Shown one piece after another: positions 18,001 to 25,880 of a stretch of 64,000 nt of DNA. Each line of letters opens with the position of its first letter. Position 1 is the stretch's first letter. A model generated the notes under the pieces. It searched no databases, had not been told where the DNA came from, and worked only from the letters and a program-made list of their open reading frames with translations. This stretch comes from Hyphomicrobiales bacterium (GTDB lineage: Bacteria; Pseudomonadota; Alphaproteobacteria; Rhizobiales; Rhizobiaceae): NCBI GenBank assembly GCA_900489925.1, contig UEHQ01000009.1, forward strand, positions 374,598 through 438,597. Reading direction: 5' to 3'. Made by a program: the position numbers and the translations under genes.

Positions 18001-20561
18001 CATCGCGCGTGACCTTCCACGCAAAGAACGGCAAGATCCTCGACCAGATCAACCGTGCTGCGGCGCTGCTTGCACCGTCCAAGGAAGAGCAGCAGGAGCT
18101 GGAGCGTGCCGACCGCGCAAAGGCCCACAGCAAGCGAGCCACGCCAGCCGCACCGCCTTCCATACCCATGGTGGTTATTGAGGACGAGGGCGATCTCAGC
18201 TTCTGGAACGGCTTCGGCGGGTTCTCCAGCGATGGCCGCGAGTACGTCGTGCGTCTTCCGGGCGGTCATTTCACGCCTCAGCCCTGGATCAACGTGATCT
18301 CGAACGAGAAGTTCGGTTTCCACGTATCCGCGGAAGGTGCTGGTTTCACGTGGAGCACCAACTCGCGTGACTATCAGCTGACGCCTTGGTCGAACGACGC
18401 CGTGATCAACCGTCCCGGCGAGGCCATCTACGTTGTCGATCGCGACAGTGGTGCCGTGATGACGCCGTACGCGGCGCTATCGCGCCGCCCGGACATCCGG
18501 TTCGAAGCGCGCCACGGGCTTGGCTATTCGGTGTTCTCTAGCCACCAGAACGACATTAGCCTGGAACTCACGCAGACGGTCGATCGCGAACGACCGGTGA
18601 AACTCCAGCGCCTGCGTCTGCGCAACACCGGTTCGACCGCCCGCAAGCTACGGCTCTACGGCTACGTCGAATGGGTTCTCGGCAACAATACGCAGAAAAC
18701 CGCGCCGTTCATTCTCTCAGAGCATGATGTCGAAACGGGTGCTCTGTTTGCCGGCAACAACTACAGCATCGATTATTCAGGTCGCGTCGCGTTCTTCGCC
18801 GCAAGCGAAAAACTGTCGAGCTTCACGGCGAGCCGCCGCGAGTTCATCGGCAAGACCGGTACGATCCACTCGCCGAAGGCTCTGCAGGCAGCTGCAGCAC
18901 TCTCGGGCGCGACCGAGCTTGACGGCGATCCGGCAGCGGCGCTGGCAATCGATATCGAAATTGCCGCAGGCGAAGAACGCGATGTCGTGCTCTTCCTGGG
19001 CGATACAAAGACACGCGAAGAAGCACGAGCGTTGATCGCGGGTATTCGTGCAACACGGTTCGATGACGTGGTCGAAGCAAACCGCGCCTTCTGGCAAGGC
19101 TTTACCGGCAAGCTTCAGATTTCGACGCCGGATCAGAGCATGAACAATCTGATCAACACTTGGCTGCCATACCAGAGTCTTGGCTGCCGCATCATGGCAC
19201 GCACGGCGTTCTACCAGGCAAGCGGCGCCTTCGGCTTCCGTGACCAGCTCCAAGATACGCTGGCTTTCGTGCTGCACGAGCCGTCGATTGCCCGCAAGCA
19301 GGTCCTGAACGCCGCGTCCCGCCAGTTCCGCGAGGGCGACGTGCAGCATTGGTGGCTGCCGGGAACGGGCGCCGGCGTGCGCACGCTGATTTCGGACGAC
19401 GTCGTCTGGCTTGCGTACGCCGTGCATCACTACTGCACGGTGACGGGCGACAAGAGCGTCCTCGACGAGCAGCTCGCCTTCGTCGAAGGTCCTGCCTTGC
19501 TTGAGGGCCAGCACGACTCGTTCTACAAGCCGGAAGTCTCGGAAGACACGGTCAGCGTCTACGAACATGCCGCCATCGCACTCGACCTGGCGATCGCCCG
19601 CGAGGGAAGCAACGGTCTGCCACTCTTCCTGGGCGGTGACTGGAATGACGGCATGAACCGCGTCGGCATTGGCGGCAAGGGCACGAGCGTCTGGCTCGGC
19701 TGGTTCCTCGCCGGTGCACTGCGCTCCTTCAGCGCCTATGCTGAAGAACGCGGCGACACCGCCCGCCTGGAACGCTGGACCAAGCATCTCGGGGAGCTCA
19801 AGACAGCGCTCGAAACCGCCGCCTGGGACGGCTCCTACTATCGTCGCGGAACCTTTGACGATGGCAGCCTGCTCGGTTCCAAGGAAAGCCTCGAGTGCCA
19901 GATCGATTCGATCGCGCAGTCCTGGAGTGTGCTGTCGGGCGAGGGTGACCCCGCTCATTCGGCCAAGGCGATGGAATCGGTGCTCGACAAGCTGGTCGAC
20001 AACGACGCGCGCATCATCCGCCTGTTTACGCCGCCCTTCGCCAATTCGGCAAAGGATCCCGGCTACATCAAGGCCTATCCTCCGGGTGTTCGCGAGAACG
20101 GCGGCCAGTATACCCACGCAGCAACCTGGGTGGTGATGGCGCTTGCCGAACTCAACCGCGGCGACGACGCGCTGCGTTGCTTCGAACTGCTGAACCCGAT
20201 CAGCCACGCACGCGACCTTGAGGCAGCCGAACGCTACCGCGTCGAGCCCTACATCATCGCCGCGGACGTGTACGGCGAAGGTGCCCTGACCGGCCGTGGC
20301 GGCTGGACCTGGTACACCGGGTCGGCCGGCTGGCTCTACCGCGCAGCCGTGGAAGGCCTTCTCGGTATCCGACTGAAGAATGGGCGGCTTCATGTTCGCC
20401 CGGCACTTCCAAGCGCCTGGGACGGCTTCTCCGCAGAGATTGAACATGCCGGTAGCAAATACCTCATTTCGGTCTCAAAATCGTCCCATCAGAGGGGCTA
20501 CGATGTCGCCATCAACGGACGCGAAGTCCCCGATCCCGATGAGGGATATCCGGTCGGATAA
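12042..20561 (+). CDS. ndvB: Cyclic beta-1,2-glucan synthase
   Basis: A 2839-residue inner-membrane enzyme, the normal size for NdvB/ChvB/Cgs. It polymerises UDP-glucose into cyclic beta-1,2-glucan needed for osmoadaptation and plant infection. In order: a cytoplasmic N-terminal region; membrane helices at about 410-460; a GT84 glycosyltransferase domain with the metal-binding aspartates in TLDADTR (about 622-628) and QHRWARGDW (about 771); more helices near 805-870 and 940-985; a central glycoamylase-like/cyclisation domain with YNYYAHHHGMS (about 1475); and a C-terminal GH94 phosphorylase-like domain with the catalytic region GDWNDGMNRVG (about 2530), thought to control chain length. ATG 12042 gives the known MSI-type N-terminus; the frame is open upstream to 11919 but only through a TTG. 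A modification gene follows. Confidence 0.98.
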   Translation: MSISATPATPSRESESKQIDHNDSIRSTYLSIEDIKAMGASIATDGVSSLPAFAPFDFFARHKENEKEILRVYRTTAADVESGETITPAAEWLLDNHYIVEEAIQEVRRDFPKRFYRELPTISLNGTQIPRTLALAWLYVAHTHSTISQESLTALVDGFQATETLRIGELWALPSLVRYVLVENLRRISIRVERSRRMRRRANEAADELVRLTDPAKAAEYLKTLEPLAEDNTFSTQFLYRMRDGSQASSVAIAWLDERLGSLGRDTEETTMAEHSRLSSGNVTMGNIIRSLREIDDTEWSVWVEQVSHVDKLLWDHSDYGDLDSGSRNKYRKQIEKLAKRSTMTEMEIAQLALDMTEEAKTSGEEQPHEPNVGGFLTGMHRPKLEARSNYRPTITQHFVRTVRKFNWLSIAVPVLLLTILAMVIVGRFMANAGMGPAEIVLLLIMFSLPASEGATGLFNTVLSFFVTPARLVGYEFKEGIPEDARTLLVVPCLISNRDSVDELVRNLEVHYLANPRGEIYFALLSDWPDSQVEETAADLEVLDYARREVANLSARYAYDGKTRFYLLHRRRLYNPSEGAWMGWERKRGKLHELNLLLRGDRDTTYLPGANIVPENVQYVMTLDADTRLMRDAVTKLVGKLYHPINRPVINPETGRVESGYGVLQPRVTPSLTTGKDASVFQRVFSINRGLDPYVFTVSDVYQDLAGEGTFTGKGLYHVDAFEASLKGRIEENSVLSHDLLEGSMARCALVTDLELVEDFPTRYEVETSRQHRWARGDWQLLPYMFNPKYGVTALGRWKMFDNLRRSLTPIAWFFASVLGWYFMDPLGALIWQILLIFCLFVAPTLSLINGIIPRTSDIVARAHLYTVWSDIRAANAQVALRIVFIADSACMMADAIGRSLYRLFFSHKLMLQWRTAASVQAGRQGTILSYYKAMWHAPVLAVLALAFAYLSGDKAFLVGIPFAVLWILSPVVAYYVSQSAETEDRLEVADSVSNELRKIARRTWRYFETFTTAEQNFLPPDNVQETPHVIVATRTSPTNIGVYLLSVVSGRHFGWFSFEETIERLEQTIATIDKMEKFRGHLFNWYHTDTLQTLGPRYVSAVDSGNLAGHLIAISSACRNWAEAPSAHMQGNLDGVGDTAGILAEVLAELPDDRKTVRPLRRRLEERIIGFQNALAAVKREHEFASIRIINLSVLARDIQKLAANLDHEVKSALSAEVTRWAESLVKVCEAHISDSTFDLANIDALRPRLIALRDKARDLAFSMDFGFLFRPERRLLSIGYRVESGELDQACYDLLASECRLTSLFGIAKGDLPTEHWYRLGRQVVPVGSRGALVSWSGSMFEYLMPPLVMQERGGGILNQTNNLVVVEQMNYARKLGIPWGISEAAFNARDHNLNYQYTNFGVPSLGLKRGLGHNAVIAPYASILASQYNPPAAIENLERLRKLGALGKYGFHDAVDFTPTRVPEGKICAVVYNYYAHHHGMSIAAVANVAFNGHLRELFHSDPVIEAAELLLQEKAPRDIPVMSGKHESDTPASIQDDLLRPELRKIYDPAARERELVFLSNGHYSLMLTATGAGYSRWNGQSVSRWKADPTEDRWGTFIFLRDTATNEWWSATSEPKSIEGEQVKVEFADEKAEFTKTVGELTSEVECIVATEHDAEGRRLTLLNTGLEDRFIEVTSYLEPVLATDDADNAHPAFARMFVKTEIGKRGDVIRAERNKRDPNEPNMAVAHLIVDNAGATRHTEFETDRRKFLGRGRSLANAAAFDPGATLSGTDGFTLDPVLSLRRTVRVPAGKKVSVIFWTIAAPSRHEVDQAVSRYRHADAFNHELVQAWTRTQVQMRHVGVTSQQASAFQHLGRHLVYPDMHLRADAAAVEAGMQSQSSLWPLAISGDFPIFTLRINDDMDLDIAREALLAQEYLRSRGVTADLVIMNERASSYAQDMQHAVDQLAENVRRLGQADGLRQHIFTVRKDLMEESTYHALISASRVTFHAKNGKILDQINRAAALLAPSKEEQQELERADRAKAHSKRATPAAPPSIPMVVIEDEGDLSFWNGFGGFSSDGREYVVRLPGGHFTPQPWINVISNEKFGFHVSAEGAGFTWSTNSRDYQLTPWSNDAVINRPGEAIYVVDRDSGAVMTPYAALSRRPDIRFEARHGLGYSVFSSHQNDISLELTQTVDRERPVKLQRLRLRNTGSTARKLRLYGYVEWVLGNNTQKTAPFILSEHDVETGALFAGNNYSIDYSGRVAFFAASEKLSSFTASRREFIGKTGTIHSPKALQAAAALSGATELDGDPAAALAIDIEIAAGEERDVVLFLGDTKTREEARALIAGIRATRFDDVVEANRAFWQGFTGKLQISTPDQSMNNLINTWLPYQSLGCRIMARTAFYQASGAFGFRDQLQDTLAFVLHEPSIARKQVLNAASRQFREGDVQHWWLPGTGAGVRTLISDDVVWLAYAVHHYCTVTGDKSVLDEQLAFVEGPALLEGQHDSFYKPEVSEDTVSVYEHAAIALDLAIAREGSNGLPLFLGGDWNDGMNRVGIGGKGTSVWLGWFLAGALRSFSAYAEERGDTARLERWTKHLGELKTALETAAWDGSYYRRGTFDDGSLLGSKESLECQIDSIAQSWSVLSGEGDPAHSAKAMESVLDKLVDNDARIIRLFTPPFANSAKDPGYIKAYPPGVRENGGQYTHAATWVVMALAELNRGDDALRCFELLNPISHARDLEAAERYRVEPYIIAADVYGEGALTGRGGWTWYTGSAGWLYRAAVEGLLGIRLKNGRLHVRPALPSAWDGFSAEIEHAGSKYLISVSKSSHQRGYDVAINGREVPDPDEGYPVG

Positions 20562-20595
20562 CAGCACCAGCTGACGCTTATGATCCGGCGATTCG

Positions 20596-20627
20596 TTGCG
20601 GCCAAAGGGGAAACCTTTTGGCCGCAA
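20596..20627. repeat. Strong inverted repeat between ndvB and opgC
   Basis: TTGCGGCCAAA (20596-20606) is perfectly complementary to TTTGGCCGCAA (20617-20627), with a 10-base GGGGAAACCT spacer that can add inner G-C pairs. No U-run follows on the plus strand. It sits 35 bp after the ndvB stop and 32 bp before the opgC start, so it may set the relative mRNA levels of the two genes by partial termination or by 3'-end protection. Confidence 0.65.
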
Positions 20628-20659
20628 CCGCGTTTGCAATACGGAAGCAGGAGAGGTCA

Positions 20660-21889
20660 ATGGTAGCAACGCCCGAGAGAACCTTCGGCGCAGGGCGCAG
20701 TTTCGCGACTGCCATGCTGTCCAAACGCGATACCCGCCTGGATGTTTTGCGCGGGTTGGCTCTGATCACAATTTTCATCAATCACGTTCCCGGCCAGATT
20801 TTCGAGAATCTCACCACGAAGAATTTCGGCTTCTCGGATGCCGCTGAGGCCTTCGTCCTCATTTCGGGCATCGCGGTCGGTTTGGCCTATGGTTCGCGTT
20901 TCCAGCCTGGTGCCTGGCTAGAAACCGCAAAGAAGGCAACGAAACGCGCCTTTACCCTCTACCTCGCCCATATGATCACGACGTTCATGACGCTTGCCAT
21001 GTTCATTGTGGGCGCTTGGGTCTTTCATAGGCCGGGGCTTCTCTGCGAGATCAACATCCTCGCAATTCTCACCAATCTGAAAGCCGGCATCCCATCGCTG
21101 CTGCTGCTCGGACACCAGATAGGCTACAACAACATATTGCCCATGTACGGCTCCTTGATGCTGATGGTGCCGATCATCCTGCTGCTGAACGCCAAGAGCC
21201 CGCTTCTTGCCTTGGCCGTGTCGGGCTCCGTATGGCTGCTCGCCGGCATCTACCAGATTGCCCCTCACAATCTGTTGATCGAGGGCTACTGGTTCCTCAA
21301 TCCGCTCTCCTGGCAGTTCCTGTTCACGATCGGCATCGTCGGGATGATGCATGTGCGCCGGGGCGGCACGCTACCGAGCCACCCGCTCCTCATGACGCTC
21401 GCGGCCGGCTACGTGCTTCTTTCGTTCGTCTGGGTTGTCGGGCAGCTTTGGAGCTTCGGCAATGCGCTTGCAGCCCTCGGATTGCCGCCTGTGTTGACAG
21501 GCTTCGACAAGACCTTCCTGTCGCTACCGCGGCTTCTGCATGTACTGGCGCTCACCTACCTGGTGCTGAACATCCCCGTGATGTCGCGAATCCTGCGCCG
21601 CTCCGAGGATAATGCGCTGGTCGTCCTCGGTCGCCACTCCCTCAACATCTTCGTTGCCGGGACGATCCTGGCGATGGCTGGCCAGGTGCTGCTCTACATC
21701 AACAACCGCGATCAGGTTGTCGGCCCGATCTTCGTCGTTCTCGGCGTCGTCGTTCAGTTTGCCTATGCCTACCATCTCGAGCGCAAGCGCAAGCTCGGCC
21801 GCAACGGCCCGCCACGACTGGCCCATGGCCCCATGCAACCGATCCCCGTTCGCGCGGACCGGATGCGCGGCATGGAGCACAAACGGTAG
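20660..21889 (+). CDS. opgC: OpgC-like periplasmic glucan modification (succinyl) transferase
   Basis: A 409-residue polytopic inner-membrane protein with about ten hydrophobic helices. It starts its catalytic region with RLDVLRGLALITIFINHVPGQ (residues about 31-51), the Arg/Asp/His pattern shared by OpgC and acyltransferase-3-like membrane enzymes. OpgC proteins attach succinyl groups to osmoregulated periplasmic glucans. ATG 20660 is chosen because AGGAGAGG lies 5-7 bases upstream. It follows ndvB by 98 bp on the same strand, so its substrate is very likely the cyclic glucan made by that synthase. The acyl group added is inferred from the family, not visible in the sequence. Confidence 0.88.
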   Translation: MVATPERTFGAGRSFATAMLSKRDTRLDVLRGLALITIFINHVPGQIFENLTTKNFGFSDAAEAFVLISGIAVGLAYGSRFQPGAWLETAKKATKRAFTLYLAHMITTFMTLAMFIVGAWVFHRPGLLCEINILAILTNLKAGIPSLLLLGHQIGYNNILPMYGSLMLMVPIILLLNAKSPLLALAVSGSVWLLAGIYQIAPHNLLIEGYWFLNPLSWQFLFTIGIVGMMHVRRGGTLPSHPLLMTLAAGYVLLSFVWVVGQLWSFGNALAALGLPPVLTGFDKTFLSLPRLLHVLALTYLVLNIPVMSRILRRSEDNALVVLGRHSLNIFVAGTILAMAGQVLLYINNRDQVVGPIFVVLGVVVQFAYAYHLERKRKLGRNGPPRLAHGPMQPIPVRADRMRGMEHKR

Positions 21890-22205
21890 CCTCGCCAAGC
21901 CGACGAGACACAGCAAAAACCTTGACTCCTGTGGAAAACCTTTTATGAGCAGCGATGGAAAAGGGAATATCCATGGTTCGCCAAGAACAAGCCATTGCTG
22001 CACGCAATGACCGGGCACGGAGTGCCGGGGTGGATATTGCCGTTCCGGTTTCTTCCAAAACCAAGGCCAAAACGACGACGAAAACCGTCTGACGTCTCTG
22101 GCCTGCCGCTCTCTCCCCGGCCCGGCTGGGGACAGAAAGCCGCGATTGTTTCGCGCCTTTCCCCCTCACCGGACAAGAGGAGAGAAGAGAAAGAGAGCTT
22201 GAGAA
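21890..22205. other. Intergenic region upstream of asd
   Basis: A 316-bp gap. It contains a possible 39-codon frame at 21973-22092 and an imperfect hairpin CTCTCCCC/GGGGACAG at 22111-22135 reminiscent of degenerate rhizobial palindromic elements. The purine-rich GAGGAGAGAAGAG run just before 22206 supplies the asd ribosome site. No clear terminator for opgC was found. Confidence 0.45.
21973..22092 (+). CDS. Possible very small ORF (39 aa), weak
   Basis: An ATG at 21973 with AAAAGGGA upstream opens a 39-codon frame. The product begins MVRQEQAIAARNDRARS and ends in a Lys/Thr-rich KTKAKTTTKTV; it is basic and has no membrane segment or known motif. Its amino-acid make-up is not absurd, but 40 codons are expected by chance in GC-rich DNA. 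Confidence 0.2.
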   Translation: MVRQEQAIAARNDRARSAGVDIAVPVSSKTKAKTTTKTV

Positions 22206-23240
22206 ATGGGTTTTAAAGTTGCAGTTGCGGGAGCGACCGGAAATGTGGGCCGGGAAATGCTCAACATCCTTTCCGAACGCGGTTTTCCCGCCGATGAAGT
22301 CGTAGCGCTCGCCTCCTCGCGCTCGCAGGGCACCGAAGTCTCCTTCGGCGACAAGACGCTCAAGGTCGCGAACCTCGAAAACTACGACTTTTCCGACACC
22401 GATATCTGCCTGATGTCGGCCGGCGGCGAGGTTTCGAAGAAGTGGTCTCCGAAGATCGGTGCGCAGGGCTGCGTTGTCATCGACAACTCTTCCGCATGGC
22501 GTTACGACGCCGATGTTCCGCTGATCGTTCCGGAAGTGAACCCGGACGCCATCGAACAGTTCACCAAGCGCAACATCATTGCCAATCCGAATTGCTCGAC
22601 CGCGCAGCTCGTCGTGGCCCTGAAGCCGCTGCATGACTTTGCCAAGATCAAGCGCGTCGTCGTATCGACCTACCAGTCCGTTTCCGGCGCTGGTAAGGAC
22701 GGTATGGACGAGCTGTTCAATCAGACGCGCGCCGTTTTCGTCGCCGATCCGATCGAAAACAAGAAGTTCACCAAGCGCATCGCCTTCAACGTCATCCCTC
22801 ACATCGACGTCTTCATGGAAGACGGCTACACGAAGGAAGAGTGGAAGGTTCTCGCAGAAACCAAGAAGATGCTTGATCCGAAGATCAAGGTGACCTGCAC
22901 GGCTGTGCGCGTGCCTGTTTTCATTGGTCATTCAGAATCGGTCAACATCGAGTTCGAGAGCGAGATCACTGCTGATCAGGCGCGCGACATCCTGCGCGAA
23001 GCACCGGGTTGCCAGGTCATCGACAAGCACGAGAACGGTGGCTACATCACGCCGTACGAGTCTGCCGGCGAAGACGCGACCTACATCTCGCGCATCCGCG
23101 AAGATGCAACGGTCGAGAACGGCCTGAACATCTGGGTTGTTTCCGACAACCTTCGCAAGGGTGCTGCACTGAACGCGATCCAGATCGCGGAATTGCTCGT
23201 CAATCGTGGTCTCTTGAAGCCTCGCAAGCAGGCTGCCTGA
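22206..23240 (+). CDS. asd: Aspartate-semialdehyde dehydrogenase
   Basis: A 344-residue cytoplasmic enzyme reducing aspartyl phosphate to aspartate semialdehyde with NADPH, the branch point to lysine/diaminopimelate, threonine and methionine. The nucleotide-binding GATGNVG is at residues 9-15; the catalytic Cys130 lies in NPNCSTAQLV; the substrate-binding region includes QSVSGAGKDGMDEL. Length is normal. A purine-rich ribosome site precedes the ATG. It stands alone, with gaps of over 170 bp on both sides. Confidence 0.97.
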   Translation: MGFKVAVAGATGNVGREMLNILSERGFPADEVVALASSRSQGTEVSFGDKTLKVANLENYDFSDTDICLMSAGGEVSKKWSPKIGAQGCVVIDNSSAWRYDADVPLIVPEVNPDAIEQFTKRNIIANPNCSTAQLVVALKPLHDFAKIKRVVVSTYQSVSGAGKDGMDELFNQTRAVFVADPIENKKFTKRIAFNVIPHIDVFMEDGYTKEEWKVLAETKKMLDPKIKVTCTAVRVPVFIGHSESVNIEFESEITADQARDILREAPGCQVIDKHENGGYITPYESAGEDATYISRIREDATVENGLNIWVVSDNLRKGAALNAIQIAELLVNRGLLKPRKQAA

Positions 23241-23415
23241 ACCATTTTTTAACCACGATGCGCTAAGCCCGCTTTTAAAGCGACAGCTTATTCTAGGTGC
23301 GGGATGCCAATTTTGGCCTCCCGCGCTTGTCAAAAGCGTAAGCGTCACAATATCGCCGAGAACAGGGTTTTAGCCCGGTTGCAGGTTAAGTTGATCGGGA
23401 TCGGGGTAAATCTCC

Positions 23416-24237
23416 ATGCGCATGACAAAGTTCTTGCTGGCTGCAGCCGCGGCTGCCGCCATTCTTCACGCAGTTCCAGCGGCGGCTCAGGGCGCGCAAT
23501 GCGGTAACACGGGCGCTGGTTTTGACGCCTGGGTCGGCGCATTCAAGCAGGAAGCTGCCGCCAAGGGTGTAAACCGCTCCGTCCTTGACCGAGCCTTCGC
23601 CAATGTCAGCTATAATCGCCCGACGATCGCCGCCGATCGCGGCCAGAAGAGCTTCAAGCTGTCTTTTGATGCCTTCATGCAGAAGCGCGGCGGCGCAGCC
23701 ATCATTTCCCGCGGCAAGGGCATGAAGCGTGCCAACGCTGCCCTGTTTGCATCCATAGAGCGGAAGTATGGCGTGCCAGCAGGCCCGCTGATCGCGATCT
23801 GGGGCATGGAAACAGGCTTCGGTAGCTACATGGGCAACCAGCACACGATGTCTGCTGTTTCGACACTCGCTTACGACTGCCGCCGCTCCGATTATTTCAC
23901 CGATCAGCTCTACGCAGCGCTTCAGCTGGTCTCGGAAGGCTATCTCAATCCGCAGGCACGCGGCGCCGCTCACGGCGAAATCGGGCAGACTCAGTTCCTG
24001 CCTCGCAACGTCGTCAATTTCGGCGTCGATGGGGACGGTGACGGGCGAGTTGACATGGTCGGGTCGCGCGCAGATGCGCTTGCCTCCACGGCAAACTTCC
24101 TGAAGGGCCATGGCTGGCAGGCTGGCGCTGGTTATCAGCCCGGAGAGCCGAACTTTGCCGCCATTGCCGGCTGGAACGCCGCTACGGTCTACCAACAGGC
24201 AATTGCCTACATCGGCCAGCAGATCGACGCCAATTAA
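23416..24237 (+). CDS. Lytic murein transglycosylase, MltB-type (GH103/SLT_2)
   Basis: A 273-residue exported enzyme that cleaves peptidoglycan glycan strands to form 1,6-anhydro ends. Residues 1-24 are a signal peptide (Ala-rich core, PAAA then AQ); no lipobox is seen, so it should be soluble in the periplasm, unlike E. coli MltB. The catalytic acid is Glu132 in IWGMETGFGS; later motifs are GEIGQTQFLPRN and DGDGDGRVDMVGSRADALASTANFLK, both standard for this family. Start ATG 23416, with a second in-frame ATG two codons later. An intrinsic terminator follows. Confidence 0.93.
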   Translation: MRMTKFLLAAAAAAAILHAVPAAAQGAQCGNTGAGFDAWVGAFKQEAAAKGVNRSVLDRAFANVSYNRPTIAADRGQKSFKLSFDAFMQKRGGAAIISRGKGMKRANAALFASIERKYGVPAGPLIAIWGMETGFGSYMGNQHTMSAVSTLAYDCRRSDYFTDQLYAALQLVSEGYLNPQARGAAHGEIGQTQFLPRNVVNFGVDGDGDGRVDMVGSRADALASTANFLKGHGWQAGAGYQPGEPNFAAIAGWNAATVYQQAIAYIGQQIDAN

Positions 24238-24253
24238 GCCGGAGCAGTTCACC

Positions 24254-24286
24254 AAAGCGCCGGAGGCAACTTAGGCGCTTTTTTTA
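24254..24286. terminator. Bidirectional intrinsic terminator
   Basis: AAAGCGCC (24254-24261) pairs with GGCGCTTT (24274-24281), followed by a run of T. It lies between the convergent transglycosylase and carbonic anhydrase genes and can serve both. Confidence 0.85.
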
Positions 24287-24293
24287 TTTGTGC

Positions 24294-24935
24294 TTAGATT
24301 TCGGGGCGAACGAAGTCGCGCGTCTCCGCATCCATCACCCAGAGCTCGCCGGTCGAAATATCAAACCAGGAACCATGAAGTTGGATCTGGCCGGCTTCTT
24401 CCAGCGCCTTGATGTTGGGAAACGTTCTCAGATTGTCGATCGAGTTTCGGATCGAAATACGCTCAAGCGCCGTTTGCCGCTCGCCTGGCGTCATGATGTC
24501 GTTGCTCTGGATCTGCTCAGCAGCCGGCCGCAAAAGCGACATCCAGCGGCCGATAAAGTCGCCCGGTGACAGCGGTTCGGCGTTGGGATCGAGCGCTGCG
24601 CGAATACCGCCGCAACGACCGTGTCCCATCACGACGATATCCGAAACCTTCAGCACCTGAACGGCGAATTCCAATGCTGCCGAGGTGGCATGGAAGTGGC
24701 CGTCCGGTTCGTAGGGCGGCACCATGTTGGCGACATTGCGAACAACGAAAAGTTCGCCGGGACCGGCATCGAAGATCAACTCGGGCGCAGCGCGCGAGTC
24801 TGAACAGGCTACGACGAGGGTGCTTGGGCTCTGGCCGTTCTCGGCGAGCGTCTTATAGCGGTCACGAGCATCGGCATAACGCCCGCTCATGAAGTTGCGA
24901 TAGCCGTCCAGAAGGGTGTTTGGAAAACGCTGCAT
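24294..24935 (-). CDS. Beta-class carbonic anhydrase
   Basis: A 213-residue cytoplasmic zinc enzyme interconverting CO2 and bicarbonate. The zinc ligands Cys44, His105 and Cys108 and the Asp46/Arg48 dyad are present in VVACSDSR and VVMGHGRCGG. Length is normal for the plant/bacterial beta class. It converges with the transglycosylase gene and is followed upstream by pdxY on the same strand after 69 bp. It likely supplies bicarbonate for carboxylation reactions. Confidence 0.96.
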   Translation of the reverse strand: MQRFPNTLLDGYRNFMSGRYADARDRYKTLAENGQSPSTLVVACSDSRAAPELIFDAGPGELFVVRNVANMVPPYEPDGHFHATSAALEFAVQVLKVSDIVVMGHGRCGGIRAALDPNAEPLSPGDFIGRWMSLLRPAAEQIQSNDIMTPGERQTALERISIRNSIDNLRTFPNIKALEEAGQIQLHGSWFDISTGELWVMDAETRDFVRPEI

Positions 24936-25004
24936 GTCATTCGATTACAGCGGGAACCGGACAAGATCAACCATCGCAGTGCAAAATCACCGCCACGAAG
25001 AAAG

Positions 25005-25880
25005 CTAGCTCTTTCGTCTCTGCGCCGGATGCAGCAGCCGTCGCATCTGCACCATGGCCATCGGCGTTGCCAAGCTCGAGGCATCACTTGCAAGCGTCAG
25101 TTCATCGCTGCCGCGTTTGACCGCGCGCGCAAGAACCTCGTAGACGCTTGCCGTTGCAAGTTGGAGCGCCTTCTCATCCTCCATGCCGGACAGGAGCCGG
25201 GAGAGGAACAGCGCGGCAAGCAGGTCGCCAAGACCGTTCGGCGGCTTATCGACAAGGCGATGCTCGGCAAGCAGGGCATGCCGTCCCGAGAGATAGAGAT
25301 TTCCGGTACCGCCGGCCATCATCGGTACCGCGGAAGTAACGAGCATACGCGAAGGTCCAAGCGACAGCGCTGCATCTATGATCGCCGTATTGTCCTCGAG
25401 CGGAGCGCCAGCGAGCCAGGACAGCTCATACCTGTTGGGTGTCGCAAGCGAGGCCAGCGGAATAAGATGGTCCCGGATGGCCTCGGCGGTCGCGTCCGGC
25501 ACATAGAGGCCGCCCAGGTCTCCCATCACGGGATCGCAAACATAGAAGAGATCCGGATCTCGTTCCCGCAGCGCGGCGACGAGCCGTGCGACCGAACGCG
25601 CCTGCGCCGCATTGCCAAAATACCCCGTAAGAACAGCTCGGACCTCGCCGATCCAAGGTGCGCGGATGAGATCATCGATCGCGGCATCGAAATCAGCCTC
25701 GGCGAAGGTCAGTCGCGTGGATCGACCGTGGCCGGGATGCCACGGCAGGACGATGGTCGGCAGTGCCCAAACCTGATGGCCGAGCGTTTCCAGCGCGAAT
25801 ACGGCTGCACGGTTTCCGACTGAGCCACGTACCACATGGCTCGAGATCACGATCACAGTTCCCGCTGTATTCTGGGACAT
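25005..25880 (-). CDS. pdxY: Pyridoxal kinase
   Basis: A 291-residue ribokinase-fold kinase of the PdxY/PdxK group that phosphorylates pyridoxal in the PLP salvage pathway. Characteristic pieces are SSHVVRGSVGNRAAVFALE near the N-terminus, YVCDPVMGD in the middle, LATPNRYELSWL, and the C-terminal anion-hole/catalytic segment NGLGDLLAALFLSRL with its Asp. The variant NGLGD instead of GTGD is common in this family. The gene is divergent from gdh across 258 bp. Confidence 0.93.
   Translation of the reverse strand: MSQNTAGTVIVISSHVVRGSVGNRAAVFALETLGHQVWALPTIVLPWHPGHGRSTRLTFAEADFDAAIDDLIRAPWIGEVRAVLTGYFGNAAQARSVARLVAALRERDPDLFYVCDPVMGDLGGLYVPDATAEAIRDHLIPLASLATPNRYELSWLAGAPLEDNTAIIDAALSLGPSRMLVTSAVPMMAGGTGNLYLSGRHALLAEHRLVDKPPNGLGDLLAALFLSRLLSGMEDEKALQLATASVYEVLARAVKRGSDELTLASDASSLATPMAMVQMRRLLHPAQRRKS

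Noticed and set aside
18344-18359. GGTTTCACGTGGAGCA as another parS
   Set aside because: Only 13 of 16 matches and 30-40 kb from the cluster; explained by ndvB coding sequence.
18777-20447. A 556-codon minus-strand frame within ndvB
   Set aside because: Antisense shadow opposite the GH94-like domain.
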